From an uncultured beta proteobacterium (lineage in GTDB: Bacteria > Pseudomonadota > Gammaproteobacteria > Burkholderiales > Rhodocyclaceae): a stretch of DNA of 35,565 nt. This document shows, piece by piece, positions 34,116 through 35,565 of this stretch. Every line of letters begins with the position of its first letter. The stretch's first letter is position 1. The stretch is taken from assembly GCA_903917505.1 (NCBI GenBank), contig CAIXAY010000171.1:1-35565 (forward strand), given 5' to 3'. A program made the position numbers and the translations under genes. The notes below the pieces were generated by a model. The model saw only the letters and a program-made list of their open reading frames with translations, had not been told where the DNA came from and did no database searches.

Positions 34116-35543
34116 TCAGAAGTCGCGGCGCAGGACAACCGAAGCGGCTTCGCGGTGATACTTGTTGATATCGATGTTCGATTCGTTGGCCGTCAAGGTG
34201 AGCCGCGGCGTCACCTTCCAGTAGCGGGCCGGCGTGTAGTTGACGCCGAGCACCAGATCGTACTGCGTGTCCTTGCGCGTCGTCAGGAAGGAAGGATCCT
34301 CGGCGCCATAGTGCCGGACCTCGATCGACCCGCCGACGAACAGCACCGTCTTCGCATTGAGGTTCATCTGCCCGCCGGCGCGCACGCCGCCGCCGTCGAA
34401 GCTGTTCCACGGCGCGCTGTCCTCGTGCACGCGCTCGGTCACGCCGTAGGCGCTGGCGAAGGCGACTTCGCCGCCGCGGTAGGCGTGGGCGAAAGCGCCG
34501 CCGGCGACCCAGCGGTCGGCGTCGCGCGGCGACTGGCCTGGATACTTGAGGTCCGAATACTGGACGAAGGCGCTCGCCTGATCGCGCGCGTTGATGTTGA
34601 ATTGCCACTGCCCCGACAGGCCGGTCGCGGTGCGATAGCGGTCACTGGCCAATTCGTACTGGTTGAACTGGGCGTTGAGCGAGAAGACGCTGCGATCCTG
34701 CGTTACCATGACACCGGCATAGGCGTCGCCATTCAGGCTGTCGAACTCGCTGGCGCCGAAATTATTGCGCAGCACGCCGGACAGCCCGCCGACCAGCGCC
34801 ACGTCATTGTTGATCGGCGTGCGCATCGTCACGCCGCCGCCGAGCGTGGCGAACCAGGCGTCGGTGGACTTGCTGCTGTCGGTCAGCGTGAACGGCGCGC
34901 CGCCGAAGGCCGGAACGGCGATCGAGCCCTTGGCCGTCGCCGCATTGACGTTGCTGTCGTAGCCGAACGAGGTTTCCAGGTAGCCGCGCAGCGTCGGCTG
35001 GGTCACGAGCTCGAGCCGATCGACGGCGTCGAGGAAGCGGTCTATGGTCACCGACACTTCGGGCGGAATGCCCTGCTTCTGCACGGTTTCAAATTCCTGC
35101 CGCGCCGTGTCGGTTTCGCCGAGCGCAAAGTAGGCCCGGGCAATTTCCGCGCGCGCCCGCGCATTGTTCGGCTGCACGGCAAGGACGCGCTCGAGGGCGA
35201 ACACGGCCCGGGTATTCTGCCCGGCATCGATGGCCGCGGCACCGAACAGCAAGTCGAAATCCACGTCGCCGGCGCGCGCCGATTCGACCGGATCGAGCAG
35301 GCGGAATGCCTCGCTCGCCTTGCCCTGGTTCAGCAGCGCCTGGGCCTGGTCGGTCAACTCGTCGGCGATGGCTGGCAGCGCGAGGAAAGCCAGCAATACC
35401 GCAGCGGCTTTCAGGAATTTGTTCTCGATGAACCGGCCCCTATTTTTCTGGACACGAATTTGGGGTAAAACCGTGTCTGGAAAAAGGAGTTTGAAATGCT
35501 GAAAGAGAAGGATGAAACGGGGGTTGCGCCGGGGTTGCTGCAA
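34116..35543 (-). CDS. TPR plus beta-barrel outer-membrane protein, Slam/DUF560-like
   Basis: After a signal-like segment (LKAAAVLLAFLALPAIADEL), residues with TPR character follow (ALLNQGKASEAFRLLDPVES; RAVFALERVLAVQPNNARA; AEIARAYFALGETDTARQEF). A beta-rich barrel of about 300 residues begins YLETSFGYDSNVNAA and ends YHREAASVVLRRDF, with terminal phenylalanine as in outer-membrane proteins. This matches surface lipoprotein assembly modifiers (DUF560), which move TbpB-like cargo to the surface. The coordinate given is the first in-frame TTG, with no ribosome site; no ATG, GTG or TTG lies between it and the signal segment. A palindrome at 35443-35485 abuts the signal peptide, so the native start may have been lost by insertion. 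Confidence 0.7.
   Translation of the reverse strand: MQQPRRNPRFILLFQHFKLLFPDTVLPQIRVQKNRGRFIENKFLKAAAVLLAFLALPAIADELTDQAQALLNQGKASEAFRLLDPVESARAGDVDFDLLFGAAAIDAGQNTRAVFALERVLAVQPNNARARAEIARAYFALGETDTARQEFETVQKQGIPPEVSVTIDRFLDAVDRLELVTQPTLRGYLETSFGYDSNVNAATAKGSIAVPAFGGAPFTLTDSSKSTDAWFATLGGGVTMRTPINNDVALVGGLSGVLRNNFGASEFDSLNGDAYAGVMVTQDRSVFSLNAQFNQYELASDRYRTATGLSGQWQFNINARDQASAFVQYSDLKYPGQSPRDADRWVAGGAFAHAYRGGEVAFASAYGVTERVHEDSAPWNSFDGGGVRAGGQMNLNAKTVLFVGGSIEVRHYGAEDPSFLTTRKDTQYDLVLGVNYTPARYWKVTPRLTLTANESNIDINKYHREAASVVLRRDF
35443..35485. repeat. Palindrome at the 5' edge of the Slam-like gene
   Basis: TTTTTCTGGACACG (35443-35456) and CGTGTCTGGAAAAA (35472-35485) are reverse complements at 12 of 14 positions around a 15-base loop. 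It stands between the Slam-like coding start and a plus-strand ATG with a strong ribosome site, and looks like an insertion-element end or an operator. Confidence 0.6.
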
Positions 35544-35565
35544 GGAGCGCGTAGCGCGACTGGAG
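35496..35565 (+). CDS. Start of an unidentified plus-strand gene (partial)
   Basis: AAAAAGGAG lies 6 bases before an ATG, the strongest ribosome site near the right edge. The visible 23 codons read MLKEKDETGVAPGLLQGARS and continue past the window. I do not recognise the family. A transposase gene is possible given the adjacent palindrome, but nothing in these residues proves it. Confidence 0.4.
   Translation, partial: MLKEKDETGVAPGLLQGARSATG

Overview
The window reads as a GC-rich chromosomal segment of a betaproteobacterium, most likely Rhodocyclales-like. That placement rests on inferred family resemblance of housekeeping blocks (rhodanese-grxC-secB-gpsA, glyA-nrdR-ribD, envC-ctpA, pmbA opposite yjgA) and on strong codon bias; no rRNA or tRNA gene is present to fix it. 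About 27 well-supported protein genes are packed on both strands.

Left part (1-4700): the start of an MshE/GspE-type pilus ATPase leaves the window on the minus strand. It is followed by trmL and a 1216-residue secreted MshQ-like protein preceded by two good sigma70-type promoters, which suggests an MSHA-type pilus locus. 4700-7600 (minus) is a redox/export operon: rhodanese, grxC, secB, an SH3 protein and gpsA. 7979-12052 (plus) holds envC, ctpA, an unrecognised small gene and a MoeB/ThiF-type E1 enzyme, facing an EamA transporter. 12940-13571 has no convincing gene and is repeat-rich. 13572-17163 (minus) holds ribD, nrdR, glyA and a histidine phosphatase.

Middle (17400-24780): a TRAP transporter is arranged unusually, with permeases dctQ and dctM on plus and a TakP-like binding protein on minus, the two sides meeting at one terminator. 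Then come pmbA, yjgA (darP) and molybdate permease genes modB and modC. In place of modA there is only a 29-codon signal-peptide-like stub. 24858-28076 holds a PilZ-like protein, thyA and folA.

Right part (28087-35565) looks accessory: a TPR/OGT-type glycosyltransferase, an ornithine cyclodeaminase-family enzyme, a PaaK/CapK-like adenylate-forming enzyme, a FecR-domain protein with a TbpB-like C-terminal region, and a TPR plus beta-barrel outer-membrane protein resembling Slam/DUF560. The last two have the layout of a type XI secretion cargo and translocator, which is the most interesting candidate system here. The translocator's 5' end is abutted by a palindrome and a new plus-strand gene start, suggesting an insertion.

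Three families of intergenic palindromes are visible: two CACAACG-rich elements (5748, 11190), two double-hairpin REPIN-like elements (7823, 24783) and one heptad-repeat element (16454) that supplies the 3' end of the phosphatase gene.
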